56,105 bases of DNA from Desulfitibacter sp. BRH_c19 (GTDB taxonomy: Bacteria > Bacillota > DSM-16504 > Desulfitibacterales > Desulfitibacteraceae), in assembly GCA_001515945.1 (NCBI GenBank), contig LOER01000042.1, positions 1 to 56,105 of the forward strand, given 5' to 3'. The number at the start of each line of letters is the position of its first letter. Positions within the stretch are counted from its first letter, which is position 1. Of this stretch, positions 44,887-53,351 are shown piece after piece. The translations under genes and the position numbers were made by a program. The notes under the pieces are model-generated. The model did not search any database and had not been told where the DNA came from. It saw only the letters and a list, made by a program, of their open reading frames with translations.

Positions 44887-47157
44887 TTAGTAGTTTTTTA
44901 TTACTTCCATTTTTAATCCATTCAACACCCTTTCAGGAGTTAATGGAATTTCATTAAATTTCACACCTGTAGCATTTAAAACTGCATTTCTAATTGCAGG
45001 AGCTACTGAAATACACGGGGGTTCACCTAGTGCCTTATTACCATAAGCAGTTGACGCTTCTATAGTTTCCACAAATCTGACATCAATATCTGGAACATCT
45101 AGAATAGTTGGAATTTTGTAGTCCAACAAATTATTGTTTATTATTTTCTTAGTTTTCTTATCTAAAAGGAGCTGCTCTGAAATACCATAACCTACGCCCA
45201 TTATAACCCCACCATGTACCTGCCCCTGAGCTGTTTGATAATTAATAATTTTGCCTGAATCATGTATAGCAAGTATTTTGTTCACTATTATTTTTCCAGT
45301 ACCCATATCCACATCAACTTCAGCAAATACTGCACCGAAACACAAAGGATTGTTGCTAGGTGTAAAATATTCCTCGCAGTCAATTGATATGGATTTACCC
45401 TTGGAATAGTAGGCTTCCATCATAATATCCTTAATGGTAACCAGCTTTAGACCATTTTTCTTATCAATAACCCAACCTGCTTTTAGTTGAAGATTATAAG
45501 GAATAACATTTAACATTTTAGAGGCAAAATCCAATATCATACTCTTGCATTTTTGTGCAGTTTTTTTAACTGCCATTCCCCCAACATTAGCTTGACGAGA
45601 TGCATACGCACCCATGTCAAAGGGACAAAGGTCTGTATCTACAGCAATAACTTTTACTGCATTTAAAGTCAATCCCAATTCTTCAGCTGCAATTTGGGCC
45701 ATTATCGTGTCATTTCCCTGTCCTATATCTGCTGAACCTATAAATAACACAATACTTCCATCTTCATTGATTTTTATTCTTGCACCAGACATTTCCGCAT
45801 TGTATGGATAGGTGCTGCTAGCATAGCTGAAGCTTGCCATGCCCTTGCCTTTTCGTATATTTCTATTTTCATGTATCTTTAAACCTTTTTGCCAATTACT
45901 TAATTTCTCCCCCGTTTGCAAGCACTCTTCCACCCCACAGGAGTCAACTGTAAAATGACCTTGAGGATCTTTAAATCCTGCTTTGACTATATTTTTTTTC
46001 CGAAGTTCTATAGGGCCCATTTTTAACTTATTTGCTATGTTGTCCATGTGTGATTCCATAGCAAAATTATACTGGGAAATCCCATAGGACCTCATAGCTG
46101 ATGCTATGGGCATATTAGTATAGACCGTTGTACCATGGAAGGCAATATTTGGAGTAGGGTAGAGACAAGGAAATTGTGCATCTATGTTGTAGACAACGCA
46201 ATGGCCGTGGGCTGCATATGCTCCTGTATTAGACCAGACATGCAGCTGCCTGGCTAACAAATTTCCTTCCATACTGACGCCTGTTTTAAATTTAAAGCTC
46301 ATGGAATGACGCGTTCTAGTTGATATCATATCTTCTTCTCGGTTAAGTTCTAACAAGACAGGTTTGCCAGTTTTTAGTGATAGTACTACATTAATGGGTT
46401 CCTGGCAAACATCTTCTTTACCACCAAAACCTCCGCCAACATAACCCTTCACTACCCTTATACTTCCAATAGGTAAACCAAGGGCATGAGCAAGTATTCG
46501 TCTTAAATGAAATGGAATTTGGGTAGCAGAATAAACCGTTACTGTTCCGTCAGTTTCCACTTGAGCTAATGAAACGTGATTTTCCATTGGACAATGTTGT
46601 ACAATGGGTGTATGAAATTCATCTTCCACTATTAAATCTGCATCTGCAAATCCCTTTGAAATATCTCCAAATTCATAGGAATGCTGCCCACAAATGTTTT
46701 TTGTACCGTGATGAATTTCTACAGCATTCTCTTTTAATGCATCCTCTATTGTAAAAAGTGAAGGTAGCTCTTCGTAATCCACCTCAATGAGTTCAACAGC
46801 CCTGACGGCAGTCTCCAAAGAGTCAGCAGCTACTGCCGCCACAGGATCCCCTACAAATCGGACTACATTGTCCAGGATATATGTATCCTGGGGACTATCA
46901 TCAGGATAGGGGTGTCCTGCTGGGCAATAAGCATTTCTAGGAACATCCTCCCAGGTCACTACTGCTTCCACTCCTGGAAGAGCCTTTGCTTTTTCAGTAT
47001 TTATTCGCTTTATTTTTGCATGTGCTACTGTGCTCCACAAAATCTTACTATATAGCATATTACTAATTTTTATGTCTCCAACATATTTAGCCGTTCCCAT
47101 TACCTTTGGCACAGCATGTATGTCACTATAGCTTTTGCCAATATACTCATAACCCAT
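44887..47157 (-). CDS. Molybdenum hydroxylase large subunit, paralogue 2
   Basis: A 756-residue paralogue of the protein at 40918-43209. It carries YVGGGFGGKED, AMRSYGISQ in the active-site Arg region, IGQGNDTIMAQIAA (with variation), GAYASRQANVGGMAV and ALGEPPCISVAPA. It has no FAD or 2Fe-2S partner of its own, so it probably shares those encoded at 39558-40896 or pairs as an alternative large subunit. The Arg motif is RSYG. AAGGAGG precedes ATG 47157. It lies 44 bases after an MttB-like gene and 16 bases before the NCS1 permease, suggesting one transcript. Confidence 0.88.
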   Translation of the reverse strand: MGYEYIGKSYSDIHAVPKVMGTAKYVGDIKISNMLYSKILWSTVAHAKIKRINTEKAKALPGVEAVVTWEDVPRNAYCPAGHPYPDDSPQDTYILDNVVRFVGDPVAAVAADSLETAVRAVELIEVDYEELPSLFTIEDALKENAVEIHHGTKNICGQHSYEFGDISKGFADADLIVEDEFHTPIVQHCPMENHVSLAQVETDGTVTVYSATQIPFHLRRILAHALGLPIGSIRVVKGYVGGGFGGKEDVCQEPINVVLSLKTGKPVLLELNREEDMISTRTRHSMSFKFKTGVSMEGNLLARQLHVWSNTGAYAAHGHCVVYNIDAQFPCLYPTPNIAFHGTTVYTNMPIASAMRSYGISQYNFAMESHMDNIANKLKMGPIELRKKNIVKAGFKDPQGHFTVDSCGVEECLQTGEKLSNWQKGLKIHENRNIRKGKGMASFSYASSTYPYNAEMSGARIKINEDGSIVLFIGSADIGQGNDTIMAQIAAEELGLTLNAVKVIAVDTDLCPFDMGAYASRQANVGGMAVKKTAQKCKSMILDFASKMLNVIPYNLQLKAGWVIDKKNGLKLVTIKDIMMEAYYSKGKSISIDCEEYFTPSNNPLCFGAVFAEVDVDMGTGKIIVNKILAIHDSGKIINYQTAQGQVHGGVIMGVGYGISEQLLLDKKTKKIINNNLLDYKIPTILDVPDIDVRFVETIEASTAYGNKALGEPPCISVAPAIRNAVLNATGVKFNEIPLTPERVLNGLKMEVIKNY

Positions 47158-47201
47158 ATAATTGTTTCACCTCCTTTCTTAATTTCATTGTACTTTTTTA
47201 T

Positions 47202-48659
47202 TTATGAACGGTTCTTATTAAAGTCCTGATATGCGCGGTACATAATACTTTGTAATTCCTTTTCAATCTCATAAGAAAGCTCTACTGGCTTGTGCTCTTT
47301 TATTAAGGATAAGTACCTATCACGTGCACGCTCAATTATTCCTTTACTTCCCTTGTCAACCCAGGTGGGTCTAGAGATAGTGTTAAATAGGGTTGACTTA
47401 TAGTTTTCTCTAAAGTGCTTAAATGTGTGTTCCATGTCTATAAAAGCTTCCCGACCTTGTAGGTCTAATAACTCTTGTAGTGCAATAGTGTCCTTATTAA
47501 TTTCATGCCCCTTTTTGACTTCTTTGGCATACCTAAATAACTCATCATCTATTATTAGCTGTAGAGAACTAGCAGTTTTCCCCGTTTCCACATGCCCTAC
47601 ATCTCCAAGTATGGTTGCTCCTGATAGACTAACTAACTGTGTAATGAATGCATCTGTAGAAACACTTTCTGCACCCACATCAAAAGCATCTGAACCTCCT
47701 GCAAAGCTATGACAGGGTAATCCATAGCCTTCTTCTATTAACTGGGTTACTATCATTCTAGCCATAATAGTGGAGATATTTGCTTGTAGCGCATGTGTAC
47801 TCACCATGTCCATTTCATACATGATGGGAGTTAAGATGCAGGGAGTTCCCTGTCCAATGCATTGAACCATTATAGTCATGGCAATAGTTTCAGCAGCAGC
47901 CATTACCGCCACCCCTGCAGGAGTAATGGGAGCATTTGCACCCGCTGTAGGCAGCGAACATACATGAATGGGAATTTTATGAATACCGCTTTGATAGATA
48001 GCTTCAGAATCCATGTACTTGAGATCAAAGGGAGAAGCCGAGCAGGATATGTTGCTGATAATAGGTCTCTTTTGAAGCTCCGATACACCACCAACAAGTA
48101 CTGCCGCCATTTCAATTAAGTACCTTACATTCTTGGTTTCATATGGCTGTAACCATCCATGCTTTGTAGAATGGTGCAGTACATTATAAAAAGCGTGTAT
48201 ATCTATCATTTCTGATGGAAAATCGTTTGCCTTCACGGTGAGCAACGACCAAAAATCAATATTCTCAAGGGCCTGGGTAATGCTGATATAATCGATCAGA
48301 TCTCTTTTAGCAACCTCACGGTATTCACCTGTAAGTGCATCAATATAGTACATGGCACCTGTGATTGCTCGTGTATAGAAAAGTCCTTGTGGATGCGGAA
48401 TGTGCAGATCATACTTTGAATCTATTCCAGCCAAGACAAAGCTTCTAGGTGCTTGACCCAACATTTCCTCCTGCAGCTCCCTTGGAAATAATACTTTTCC
48501 AGTTTGGTTGGATATTTTTGCCCCAGCTTTTTTTAGATATGCCAGAACATCCGGATGATCAACCATCATACCTTGTTTCTCCAACAGCTCAATAACACTA
48601 TTTTTCATCAAATCAAGCTCTTCTTCAGTTGCTATCTTTAACCGTAAATCCTTCGCCAT
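47202..48659 (-). CDS. MttB-superfamily methyltransferase, paralogue 1 (no pyrrolysine codon)
   Basis: A 485-residue member of the trimethylamine methyltransferase (MttB) superfamily. Landmarks are TKHGWLQPYE near residue 165, TAGANAPITPAG near residue 238 and GDVGHVETGKT near residue 355. The frame is open throughout, with no in-frame TAG, so it belongs to the non-pyrrolysine group whose known members demethylate quaternary amines (glycine betaine, proline betaine, carnitine). It is clearly a paralogue of the protein encoded upstream at 48875-50329. AGGAGG precedes ATG 48659. The placement immediately ahead of a molybdenum hydroxylase gene points to a methylated N-heterocycle as substrate; that is inference. 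Confidence 0.87.
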   Translation of the reverse strand: MAKDLRLKIATEEELDLMKNSVIELLEKQGMMVDHPDVLAYLKKAGAKISNQTGKVLFPRELQEEMLGQAPRSFVLAGIDSKYDLHIPHPQGLFYTRAITGAMYYIDALTGEYREVAKRDLIDYISITQALENIDFWSLLTVKANDFPSEMIDIHAFYNVLHHSTKHGWLQPYETKNVRYLIEMAAVLVGGVSELQKRPIISNISCSASPFDLKYMDSEAIYQSGIHKIPIHVCSLPTAGANAPITPAGVAVMAAAETIAMTIMVQCIGQGTPCILTPIMYEMDMVSTHALQANISTIMARMIVTQLIEEGYGLPCHSFAGGSDAFDVGAESVSTDAFITQLVSLSGATILGDVGHVETGKTASSLQLIIDDELFRYAKEVKKGHEINKDTIALQELLDLQGREAFIDMEHTFKHFRENYKSTLFNTISRPTWVDKGSKGIIERARDRYLSLIKEHKPVELSYEIEKELQSIMYRAYQDFNKNRS

Positions 48660-48701
48660 TCAAATCCTCCTTTGTCTGTTGAAATATTCAATAGTTATTT
48701 T

Positions 48702-48736
48702 AAATTTTTTAATTTTTTAAATTTTTTAAATTTTTT
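48702..48736. repeat. AAATTTTTT short tandem repeat
   Basis: Four head-to-tail copies of AAATTTTTT (one copy lacks an A) in the leader of MttB-like paralogue 1. Low-complexity; may affect promoter spacing. Confidence 0.8.
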
Positions 48737-48770
48737 ATGATTTTATGATAACTTCTTTTATACCAAAAAA

Positions 48771-48810
48771 AACTGTAATGGACTAAAAGTCTGAATAGTC
48801 CATTACAGTT
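48771..48810 (-). terminator. Terminator between the two MttB-like genes
   Basis: AACTGTAATGGACT and AGTCCATTACAGTT form a perfect 14-bp stem with a 12-base loop, followed on the minus strand by TTTTTTGG. It separates MttB-like paralogue 2 (upstream) from paralogue 1 (downstream). Confidence 0.9.
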
Positions 48811-48874
48811 GATATGTTAGATAAGCTAACAAGTCATATAAATATATTAGTTTCATTTATTTTTACTAATATTT

Positions 48875-50329
48875 TCAAGCATTCATGAGTAGGCTCTTCT
48901 CAGCAGCCTTTTTTAAATCAAGCAGTTCCTGAACCAATTCATCTGAAAGATTAACTTCCTTGTACTGAACCTTAAGTTCATTATAAAGATCTTTTGCCCG
49001 ATCAACCATGTCCTTGCAGCCCCTTTCCAACCATGCAGTTCTGGAAGAGTATGTAAATGTTTTTGCCCTATAAATTTCCTTAAAGTGACGGTATGAATGT
49101 TCAAGGGTAATAAAAGAATCGGTCTCACCATTCAAATGCATAATTTCATCAACTGCTAGAGTATCATCATCTATAACATATCCTCTTTTTAACACCTTTA
49201 GCATTCCCAACACATCGTTATCAATAATTAACTGCACAGGGGCAATTGTTTTACCAGTTTCTAATTGCCCTAGATCACCAAGGATAGTACACCCACTTAA
49301 TACATCCCCGTAAGCAGTTACTGCCTGATTGAAGATACTTTCTTCACCAACCTTATAAGCATCTGAGCCTCCACCAAATAAATGTACTGGAATTCCATAT
49401 CCATCCTGCATCAATTGTACTGCCAGCATTCTACCCCAATTAATTTCAACTGTAGACTGAAGTGTATACATGCTGCTCATATCCATAGCAAAGTGTTCTG
49501 GAGTTGCAATACAGGAAATGCCTGGTGCAACACACTGAGCCATAATAACCATAGCTAGACATTCTGCAGCCATCATCAAAACTGTCCCAGGCTGAGTAAT
49601 AGGAGCGTTTGCTCCTGAAGTGGGCAATGTACAGCAATGAATAGGAACACCATACAAAGCACCTTGATAAATAGCTTCAGCATCCATATATTTAATGTAA
49701 AGGGGATTCATAGCACAAGATATCATACTGACTATTGGTCTCCTGCGTAGCTCTTCCCTGCCCCCGATTCTCGTGGCTGCCATTTCCAAAAGCCATTTAA
49801 CATTCTCTGCCTCATATGGCTGCAGCCACCCATGTTTGGTGGTGTTTTTAAAGACCGTGTACATTGAATTAATATCAATTGCCTCAGGTGGAAAATCTTT
49901 TGCCTTCAATGTCAGAAGGGAATAAAAATCCATATGCTCTAGATTGTGGGTTAGCCTTGTCCACTCCCCTAAATCATCCAACCCAAGCTGACGATACTGG
50001 TCATTTTCAGAATAGATATACATGGCACCAGTTACCGGCCTGCTATAAAACAGGCCTTCTGGATGAGGAATCTTTAGATTGTATTTTGCATCAATACCTG
50101 CTAATAAAAATTCTTTTGGAGCTAGTGCAAGATATTCTTCTTGCATCTTTTTAGGGAATATAACATTCCCAGTTGAGCTTGAAATCTTAGCTCCAGCATC
50201 TACGCAGCATTTTATTAACTGTGGATGATCAACTTTCATGCCCCTTTTTTCCAAAAGTTCGATTACTTTTTTCTTCATCAGGTCAATTTCATCTTGTGAT
50301 GCTACCTTGACCGATACGTTTAAAGCCAT
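48875..50329 (-). CDS. MttB-superfamily methyltransferase, paralogue 2 (no pyrrolysine codon)
   Basis: A 484-residue MttB-superfamily protein. It shares with its neighbour TKHGWLQPYE, SGANAPITQPG, GDLGQLETGKT and the N-terminal VIELLEKRGMKVDHP, so the pair probably arose by old duplication. The frame has no in-frame TAG. ATG 50329 is chosen because AGGAGG lies nine bases upstream; a longer reading to 50371 would start inside the leader hairpin. Two Crp/Fnr-like regulators lie upstream in the same direction, and a terminator-like hairpin stands only 37 bases before its start codon. The substrate is likely a quaternary or N-methyl amine. Confidence 0.87.
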   Translation of the reverse strand: MALNVSVKVASQDEIDLMKKKVIELLEKRGMKVDHPQLIKCCVDAGAKISSSTGNVIFPKKMQEEYLALAPKEFLLAGIDAKYNLKIPHPEGLFYSRPVTGAMYIYSENDQYRQLGLDDLGEWTRLTHNLEHMDFYSLLTLKAKDFPPEAIDINSMYTVFKNTTKHGWLQPYEAENVKWLLEMAATRIGGREELRRRPIVSMISCAMNPLYIKYMDAEAIYQGALYGVPIHCCTLPTSGANAPITQPGTVLMMAAECLAMVIMAQCVAPGISCIATPEHFAMDMSSMYTLQSTVEINWGRMLAVQLMQDGYGIPVHLFGGGSDAYKVGEESIFNQAVTAYGDVLSGCTILGDLGQLETGKTIAPVQLIIDNDVLGMLKVLKRGYVIDDDTLAVDEIMHLNGETDSFITLEHSYRHFKEIYRAKTFTYSSRTAWLERGCKDMVDRAKDLYNELKVQYKEVNLSDELVQELLDLKKAAEKSLLMNA

Positions 50330-50365
50330 TTTTCCCCGCCTCCTAGATTTTATTGTATAAAAAAA

Positions 50366-50399
50366 CCACACTAAAGGTAACCAAGTTACTTTAGTGTGG
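50366..50399 (-). terminator. Leader terminator/attenuator ahead of MttB-like paralogue 2
   Basis: CCACACTAAAG(G)TAAC pairs with GTTACTTTAGTGTGG around a three-base loop, with seven Ts following on the minus strand. Only 37 bases separate it from the start codon, including the ribosome site, leaving no room for a promoter. MttB-like expression should therefore depend on read-through. Confidence 0.8.
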
Positions 50400-50598
50400 G
50401 TCTATCTTGAAACCACTTTTTGATTTAAGGCTTAATTCAAAAATCAAACTTTATTTATCATTATTAAATTCCTTGTCTACAATCCTTAGGCAGAGACCCT
50501 GTGTTTTAAGCTCTATAATCCTATAATAACAATTGTAGTCAGAAAAGTACCTGTAATAGACTAATTTTTTACTAGAATAATGCATTTTTAGGTTATTT

Positions 50599-51186
50599 CT
50601 ATACTTTTTTATTTTTCACAGCTTTTGATATTGTAACTGGATGCAATGAAAGTGCCTCAGCAATAGTTTTCTGGGTTATGCTACCGCAGGAAATAAAATC
50701 CTCAAAACTTGCAGTATCATATTCATGAACAGCTTTATAAAACTGGTCTAGTTTCGCATGAGAATCATAAAAGCACATTAGGCTCAATTGGTTTATATAG
50801 CAGTAAGAGGAATATGCATTATACATGATAACTTCTTTTAAAAATTTATTATTGCATCTCATTCTTTCCTTAAAATCATTAGCATTCATGACTTTAAATG
50901 TAACATCTGTCATAGTCTGCAACTGAAAACCATAGTCATTCAAAAAAATAAGGAAAGAATTAATTAGGCTTTTGCATTTCCAATATATTTTTTTTGTCTT
51001 CTTATGAGAACTTAGATTAAAACTGACTACTCCTTCATCCAAATAATATATGCATTCTAGTTGATCTGTAGAAAAGAACATTGTTGCATTAGGCCCTAGA
51101 TTTAGTGTCCTACATGTTGAAAACTCTTCATTAGTAATGGGTAAATCGCAACCCCAGAACAAACCAGATTTTTCTAGATTCAACAT
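50599..51186 (-). CDS. Crp/Fnr-like regulator, short and degenerate
   Basis: A 195-residue protein. The C-terminal ITQKTIAEALSLHPVTISKAVKNKKV region (landmarks TIAEALSLHPVTIS) is a helix-turn-helix of the Crp/Fnr kind, but it ends right after the recognition helix without the usual wing. The N-terminal part has a weak match to a cyclic-nucleotide-binding-like barrel (ATMFFSTDQLECIYYLDEGVVSF). ATG 51186 is preferred: AAGGGGGG is close upstream, and it overlaps the preceding gene by seven bases. Two overlapping regulators in tandem suggest they act together on the MttB-like gene downstream. Effector unknown. Confidence 0.65.
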   Translation of the reverse strand: MLNLEKSGLFWGCDLPITNEEFSTCRTLNLGPNATMFFSTDQLECIYYLDEGVVSFNLSSHKKTKKIYWKCKSLINSFLIFLNDYGFQLQTMTDVTFKVMNANDFKERMRCNNKFLKEVIMYNAYSSYCYINQLSLMCFYDSHAKLDQFYKAVHEYDTASFEDFISCGSITQKTIAEALSLHPVTISKAVKNKKV

Positions 51187-51845
51187 AGAATTCCCCCCTT
51201 CCATAATGCTTCAGGGTTTTGTATCAAAAATTTATCATTTACTCGTACTATTATTAGATTTTTTTTAGACGTTTTTAAGAATAAATCCACCATTTCAATT
51301 GAACAGGCACTAAGCTCAGCTATATCCTTTCTTGAAACATAAAAATTCATTAAGATTCCCTCATTACATTTAATCCCGAATTTTTCTATGAAGTTTCTAA
51401 ATACCCAGATAATGCGTTTCTCAACACTTGAAAAGCAAATGCTTTTAATCTTGTTCTCAGCTAATATGCACTTTTTAATGGCACTTTGACCCAGAGAAAA
51501 AGCAACTTCGTATTGATCAAGTACTTTTTCCATGCTAAATCTGTCAAAAATATAGCTCACAACATCTGTTGCTGCCTCAACACCATAATTACTCTCAGTA
51601 CCCCCTGACAAGTAAAAAAACTCTGAAATCCAAGACATTGACCCGCAATAGCCTATTATATGAGACCTTCCATCCTCTGATAATAAGCTAAGTTTACCAA
51701 ACCCTTTATCTATTAGGTAGAGCCTATCTATATTTTGACCCTGTTCAATTATTATTTGGTTTTTTTTAAATTCACCAATCATTCCGTAAGATTTGATTTT
51801 ACTAAAGGCCGCGGCATCTAAATCATTTTCAATAAATAATTCCAA
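51180..51845 (-). CDS. Crp/Fnr-family regulator
   Basis: A 221-residue Crp/Fnr-like protein. Residues about 18-110 form the sensor barrel (KKNQIIIEQGQNIDRLYLIDKGFGKL), a long dimer helix follows, and a C-terminal helix-turn-helix (SRKDIAELSACSIEMVDLFLKTSKK) with a wing ends the protein. No Fnr-type cysteine cluster is visible. The start codon appears to be TTG 51845, with AAGGA about nine bases upstream; an in-frame stop lies just before it. It overlaps the second regulator. The pair probably controls the MttB-like methyltransferase gene; the signal is unknown. Confidence 0.8.
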   Translation of the reverse strand: MELFIENDLDAAAFSKIKSYGMIGEFKKNQIIIEQGQNIDRLYLIDKGFGKLSLLSEDGRSHIIGYCGSMSWISEFFYLSGGTESNYGVEAATDVVSYIFDRFSMEKVLDQYEVAFSLGQSAIKKCILAENKIKSICFSSVEKRIIWVFRNFIEKFGIKCNEGILMNFYVSRKDIAELSACSIEMVDLFLKTSKKNLIIVRVNDKFLIQNPEALWKGGILC

Positions 51846-51857
51846 GAGGAATCATCC

Positions 51858-51875
51858 TTTCCCTTTCCCTTTCCC
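51858..51875. repeat. Hexanucleotide tandem repeat next to ribosome site
   Basis: Three copies of TTTCCC (GGGAAA on the coding strand) directly upstream of the AAGGA site of the Crp/Fnr gene. A change in copy number would alter promoter/leader spacing. Confidence 0.8.
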
Positions 51876-52133
51876 TTATACTTTACTAATTTCTACTTCT
51901 TTCATAATTTTCCTCTATAGTTGAATAATGTTTTTTGTATATTCTAAATAATCGAACTAGTAATAGCAATTATTTACGCTTCATCACCTTTAAACATTTA
52001 ATCCTTTAAATCCCCACTGGAACAAACTAATAGGCATTATCAATATACTACAGTTTATCGGAAAATATTCTATATTGGTTGAGACAGCTTTACCTGAACG
52101 ATTTCACTTAGAATGCTTTAGGTTAATAAAATT
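51876..52133. other. Intergenic, nothing recognised
   Basis: About 260 AT-rich bases upstream of the Crp/Fnr pair. It must hold their promoter, but I see no clear consensus pair, repeat or open frame. Confidence 0.5.
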
Positions 52134-52156
52134 GGGCTCCATAGCTTTAGGAGCCC
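52134..52156 (-). terminator. Terminator of the MtrH-like transcript, copy B of three
   Basis: GGGCTCC, nine-base loop, GGAGCCC, with CTTCAAAGT just before it on the minus strand, as in the hairpins that follow both MtmB-like copies. The T-run is interrupted (AATTTTATT). Confidence 0.78.
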
Positions 52157-52176
52157 TCACTTTGAAGAACAATTTT

Positions 52177-52305
52177 TTAAGTTCTGCCCAAACACTTATA
52201 TAGGTTAATCGGTTTGTCATTAATATCATAAACTGCCTTGACCTGACTTACTGAATTTTTCTCCATAAATAAAGGGATAACCGAAGTTAAACTCCATTTA
52301 TCCAT
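52177..52305 (-). CDS. Possible 42-residue small protein
   Basis: An open frame from ATG 52305 to TAA 52177, encoding MDKWSLTSVIPLFMEK at its start, with AAAGGA six bases upstream. It lies between the MtrH-like stop and the shared terminator, so it would be on that transcript. No family recognised, no membrane segment or signal peptide. It could be a real small gene, a remnant of a longer gene, or chance; the good ribosome site is the only support. Confidence 0.3.
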   Translation of the reverse strand: MDKWSLTSVIPLFMEKNSVSQVKAVYDINDKPINLYKCLGRT

Positions 52306-52332
52306 TAAGTATCCTTTACTATAGACCCTTTC

Positions 52333-53142
52333 CTAATCTTCAAAAAGTCCTTTTCTATGAATTTTCAAAAACTGTTTACAGTGTTTATCCAATCCTAGTA
52401 AAGCCTGTGAGGAATAAATAAGGCACATACTCTCTTTATCTAATGGATTTAAAATATAGGAATCCATGCCAAAACTCATCGTATTTATTGTAAATGCTCT
52501 ATTTAGATACTTTCTATTGGGTAATCCATAGGAAGCGTTACTCAATCCACATATCATGTGCACATCTGGGTATTTCGCCTTAATGTAGCTTATGGTTTGT
52601 AAAACTTCCTGGCCGGCTAAGTATCCTGTACTTATGGGTTTGATAAGCGGATCTAGGTAAATGTCCTCAGCAGGTATGCCATTATCTAATAACCTTGGTA
52701 ATAGGTTCTCGACAACCTTTATCCTATCCTCGGCACTATCTGGCATACCTTCGTCACTCATTAGCAATGCAACAACCTTAGTTTTGTACTCTTTAATTAG
52801 CGGCAATACTTCATTAAATCTTTCTTTTTCGGCCGTGATGGAATTTACCATTGGCTGTCCGTTCTTGTGTAATTCTAGACCAACCTTTATCGCTTTATGG
52901 TTTGGACTATCTATGCATAGCGGGATATCAGTAACTACTTCTTGAACAGTATTTACCAACCAGGCCATAGTCTCTTCTTCATCATAAACTCTGGTTCCAC
53001 AATTTACATCAATATAATTTGCACCAGCTTTCTCTTGCTCTAAAGCTACTTTTTGAATATAGGAAGCATCTCTAATTTCTACAGCTTCCTTAATCGCTTT
53101 ACGACTAGTATTGATTAATTCTCCCACAATTAAAACACTCAT
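52333..53142 (-). CDS. MtrH-like methyltetrahydrofolate:corrinoid methyltransferase
   Basis: A 269-residue protein with the dihydropteroate-synthase/MetH-AcsE barrel. VGELINTSR near the N-terminus, YIDVNCGTR near residue 45, CIDSPNHKAI near residue 78, and ICGLSNASYGLPNR near residue 200 are landmarks of the family. It should move methyl groups between a methyl-corrinoid protein and tetrahydrofolate, feeding the Wood-Ljungdahl/one-carbon pool. ATG 53142 is chosen because GAGGAGG lies seven bases upstream, whereas the longer reading to 53184 has none. It is near PucR and an MtmB-like gene, and a consensus-like promoter lies upstream. A 3' fragment of a duplicate is at 36698-36836. Confidence 0.9.
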   Translation of the reverse strand: MSVLIVGELINTSRKAIKEAVEIRDASYIQKVALEQEKAGANYIDVNCGTRVYDEEETMAWLVNTVQEVVTDIPLCIDSPNHKAIKVGLELHKNGQPMVNSITAEKERFNEVLPLIKEYKTKVVALLMSDEGMPDSAEDRIKVVENLLPRLLDNGIPAEDIYLDPLIKPISTGYLAGQEVLQTISYIKAKYPDVHMICGLSNASYGLPNRKYLNRAFTINTMSFGMDSYILNPLDKESMCLIYSSQALLGLDKHCKQFLKIHRKGLFED

Positions 53143-53251
53143 GCTTGAAACCTCCTCTGATATTTTGTGTACATAAGAACTCATTGTTACTAGTATTCTT
53201 AGTCAAAGTTCTATTAGCCTTTGATTAGGTAAACAAAACAAGCTTTAAAAA

Positions 53252-53280
53252 CTTATAATTATAGGAGCTCTTTTTGTCAA
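53252..53280 (-). promoter_or_regulatory. Sigma-A promoter for the MtrH-like gene
   Basis: On the minus strand TTGACA (53280-53275), 17 bases, then TATAAG (53257-53252), about 110 bases before the MtrH-like start. Confidence 0.75.
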
Positions 53281-53309
53281 CTTATACAACTGATCACCCG
53301 ATACATAAT

Positions 53310-53336
53310 AAAGAACAACTATCAAAGTTGCTCTTT
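53310..53336 (-). terminator. Hairpin after the PucR gene
   Basis: AAAGAACAACT with AGTTGCTCTTT (10 of 11 bases pair), loop about five bases, 16 bases past the PucR stop; followed on the minus strand by ATTATG rather than a strong T-run. Confidence 0.6.
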
Positions 53337-53351
53337 AGCAAAACCATTTTT

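Noticed and set aside
48702-48736. Origin-like or iteron AT-rich repeat upstream of MttB-like paralogue 1
   Set aside because: Only a short homopolymer-type repeat with no DnaA boxes or replication gene nearby.
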